DNA from: Lautropia dentalis | Lineage (GTDB): Bacteria; Pseudomonadota; Gammaproteobacteria; Burkholderiales; Burkholderiaceae_E | DNA length: 64,000 nucleotides | Assembly: GCF_003892345.1 (NCBI RefSeq) | Contig: NZ_RRUE01000002.1 | Coordinates: forward strand, 567,655-631,654 | Direction of reading: 5' to 3' | Shown here: piece after piece, positions 62,733 through 64,000 of the stretch | Position numbering within the stretch: the first letter of the stretch is position 1 | Layout: every line of letters begins with the position of its first letter | The notes under the pieces: model-generated | Seen by the model: only the letters and a program-made list of their open reading frames with translations | The model's database searches: none | What the model was told of the DNA's origin: nothing | Translations under genes and position numbers: made by a program

Positions 62733-62756
62733 GACCGGTCGACCGATCGACCGGTC
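62733..62756. promoter_or_regulatory. 24-bp perfect inverted repeat
   Basis: GACCGGTCGA-CCGA-TCGACCGGTC has perfect 10-bp arms, about 95 bp upstream of the GGDEF/EAL gene start. Probable operator or cruciform; each arm itself contains the palindrome GACCGGTC. Confidence 0.6.
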
Positions 62757-62961
62757 TACGGGCAGGCTGGTAGATGGGCAGACGCAGGCCGATGCCCGAC
62801 GCGGCGCTGTTTGCCAGACAGACCGCCACCAGACTGCAGGCGGTGGCCTGTCGACATGCATACGGCGCTCCAGCCGGCCAACCTGTATGATTTCTGCATC
62901 ATTTGGCCGCTTGCAGGCCAGGGAAACGCGGTGATCGGGAACAGGGGCGGTAGCATCCCGA

Positions 62962-62990
62962 GCGGGGCGAATGAGTCCCTGATACGCTCT
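62962..62990 (+). repeat. Dispersed motif copy
   Basis: GCGGGGCGAATGAGTCCCTG continues to ATACGCTCT; closest to the 48342 copy. Confidence 0.5.
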
Positions 62991-63118
62991 GAACCGGGCA
63001 GCACCCCGGTGCCTGTTCATATTTCCGTTAACCGACCGCTTCACGGATACAGCCAGCCCGCGAAGACCTGCACACCTGCAGACCGGTCGCTGACCTGTAC
63101 CGAGGGGAGGGGGTTCGC

Positions 63119-63574
63119 ATGGCCCAGACCGATGCCGCCAATGTTCCAAAACCGCTGATCCTGCGGGACGATCACCGTACCGAAAGCGGCATCGAACCCG
63201 GCTGCTTCCTGACCGACTGGCTCAACGATCCCGCCGATCCGGACCTCTCTATCGCCTGCATCCGCGTCGTGCCCAGCGCCGAAACCCGGCTGCGCCGCTT
63301 CGAGAACATCCAGGAACGCTACGTCGTGCTCGAAGGGCAGGGACGCATCGAACTGGTCGGCCCCAACCGCGCCTTTACCGAAGGCGACCACACCCTGTCC
63401 GCCCTCGAACCGGGCGACGTGGTGGTCATCCCGGCCGGCTACTCGCGCCGCATCACCAACATCGGCCCCGTGGATCTGGTGTTCCTGGCCATCTGCACCC
63501 CGCGCTTCCGCCCGGCAGCCCTGCCCGACGCGCCACCGCCGCCTCCGGCGGCTGCGCCGCGAAGCGGGGCCTGA
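63119..63574 (+). CDS. Cupin-domain protein
   Basis: A 151-residue single-domain cupin. Motif 1-like sequence is ENIQERYVVLEGQGRIELVG (about 62-81; the first His is replaced by an Asn/Ile segment and one Glu is kept), motif 2 is EPGDVVVIPAGYSRRITNIG (about 101-120). The metal ligands are incomplete, so it may bind a ligand without catalysis. The Pro/Ala-rich C terminus is not conserved. It lies 150 bp upstream of psd. Confidence 0.85.
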   Translation: MAQTDAANVPKPLILRDDHRTESGIEPGCFLTDWLNDPADPDLSIACIRVVPSAETRLRRFENIQERYVVLEGQGRIELVGPNRAFTEGDHTLSALEPGDVVVIPAGYSRRITNIGPVDLVFLAICTPRFRPAALPDAPPPPPAAAPRSGA

Positions 63575-63726
63575 GTGTGTTACCCGCAAGCGCCGCAACC
63601 GCTGTAATATCGCGGGTCTTCCGCTGAAGCGGCAGCTGGTCCGGCCTCCTGGCCGGCCGTCGCCCCGATGGTTTGCGTTGCCGTCCCGGGGGCGATCCCG
63701 CGCAGCACGACTACTCCTGCTCTGCC

Positions 63727-64000
63727 ATGTCCCTGCACCTGATCTGCCAGAAACTGCTGCCCAAACAGGCCCTGACCCGTCTGGCCGGCGCCGGGGCACA
63801 CCGCGAAGGTGGTGCACTCACCCAGTGGGCCATCCGCCGCTTCATCGACCACTACGGTGTGGCCATGCAGGAGGCAGCCAACCCCGATCCGGCCGCCTAC
63901 CGCACCTTCAACGACTTCTTCACCCGCGCCCTGCGCGACGGCGCCCGCCCCCTGGCCGATGCCCCGCTCATCTGCCCCGTCGATGGCGCCGTCAGCCAGC
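63727..64000 (+). CDS. psd: Phosphatidylserine decarboxylase (5' part)
   Basis: The first 91 codons of a Psd proenzyme run off the window. MSLHLICQKLLPKQALTRLA and YRTFNDFFTRALRDGARPLA then VDGAVSQ are typical of the beta/gammaproteobacterial membrane enzyme making phosphatidylethanolamine. The self-cleaving LGST site would be further downstream. Confidence 0.93.
   Translation, partial: MSLHLICQKLLPKQALTRLAGAGAHREGGALTQWAIRRFIDHYGVAMQEAANPDPAAYRTFNDFFTRALRDGARPLADAPLICPVDGAVSQ

Larger units (their letters stand above)
62640..63118. other. Divergent intergenic region
   Basis: No gene is convincing on either strand. It contains a 24-bp palindrome at 62733 and a dispersed-motif copy at 62962. 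Confidence 0.45.

Noticed and set aside
62640-63149. N-terminal 170 codons of the 946-codon GGDEF/EAL ORF
   Set aside because: Arg/Pro-rich, includes the palindrome and a dispersed motif copy, and overlaps the divergent cupin start; more likely non-coding.

Overview
The window looks like the chromosome of a GC-rich betaproteobacterium of the order Burkholderiales. The main evidence is gene order: gshB, an EIIA-Man protein, ptsH and ptsI are followed by metX-metW, and a ubiK-yifB pair sits beside them. These arrangements are typical of that order. A fructose PTS operon in such a genome would fit a Lautropia-like genus, but that is inference from memory and was not tested. No rRNA, tRNA or CRISPR array was seen.

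Bases 1-29000 are accessory and mobile-looking. The end of an IS21-family element abuts a LysR gene carrying an unusual hexapeptide-repeat insertion. An aldo/keto reductase, an acetyltransferase and a polyol dehydrogenase follow. Next come two copies of an unrecognised two-gene cassette (here A and B), separated by a flavodoxin-fold oxidoreductase and an acetyltransferase; a similar palindromic site lies upstream of each copy. From about 9.8 to 19.4 kb there are several broken genes. A 3.6-kb direct duplication dominates this part. Each copy carries a large secreted lipoprotein gene, a conserved intergenic region and a polyol dehydrogenase gene, which is truncated in the first copy. The 8.4 kb between the copies holds small redox, detoxification and regulatory genes (EamA exporter and MarR, tautomerase, VOC protein, quinone oxidoreductase, mdaB and LysR, metallo-hydrolase, GlxA-type AraC regulator).

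Bases 29000-46500 hold ordinary metabolic and transport genes: a YeiH-type exporter with a small partner, an MFS carrier, L-lactate permease, a membrane thioredoxin-like protein, cystine ABC transporter parts (tcyL, tcyJ, no ATPase), selD, a bestrophin-like channel, a DUF302 protein, the fructose PTS operon fruB-fruK-fruA and a universal stress protein.

Bases 46500-64000 are core chromosome: an RNase D-like exonuclease, a DUF1840 protein, yifB-ubiK, then gshB, EIIA-Man, ptsH, ptsI, metX and metW in close order. After these come two orphan hypotheticals, recQ with a pentanucleotide repeat just upstream, a membrane GGDEF/EAL protein with degenerate catalytic motifs, a cupin protein and the start of psd.

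The least explained features are the duplicated lipoprotein family with a clustered patch of divergence, the A/B cassettes with their shared palindrome, and several short dispersed or tandem repeats in intergenic DNA.
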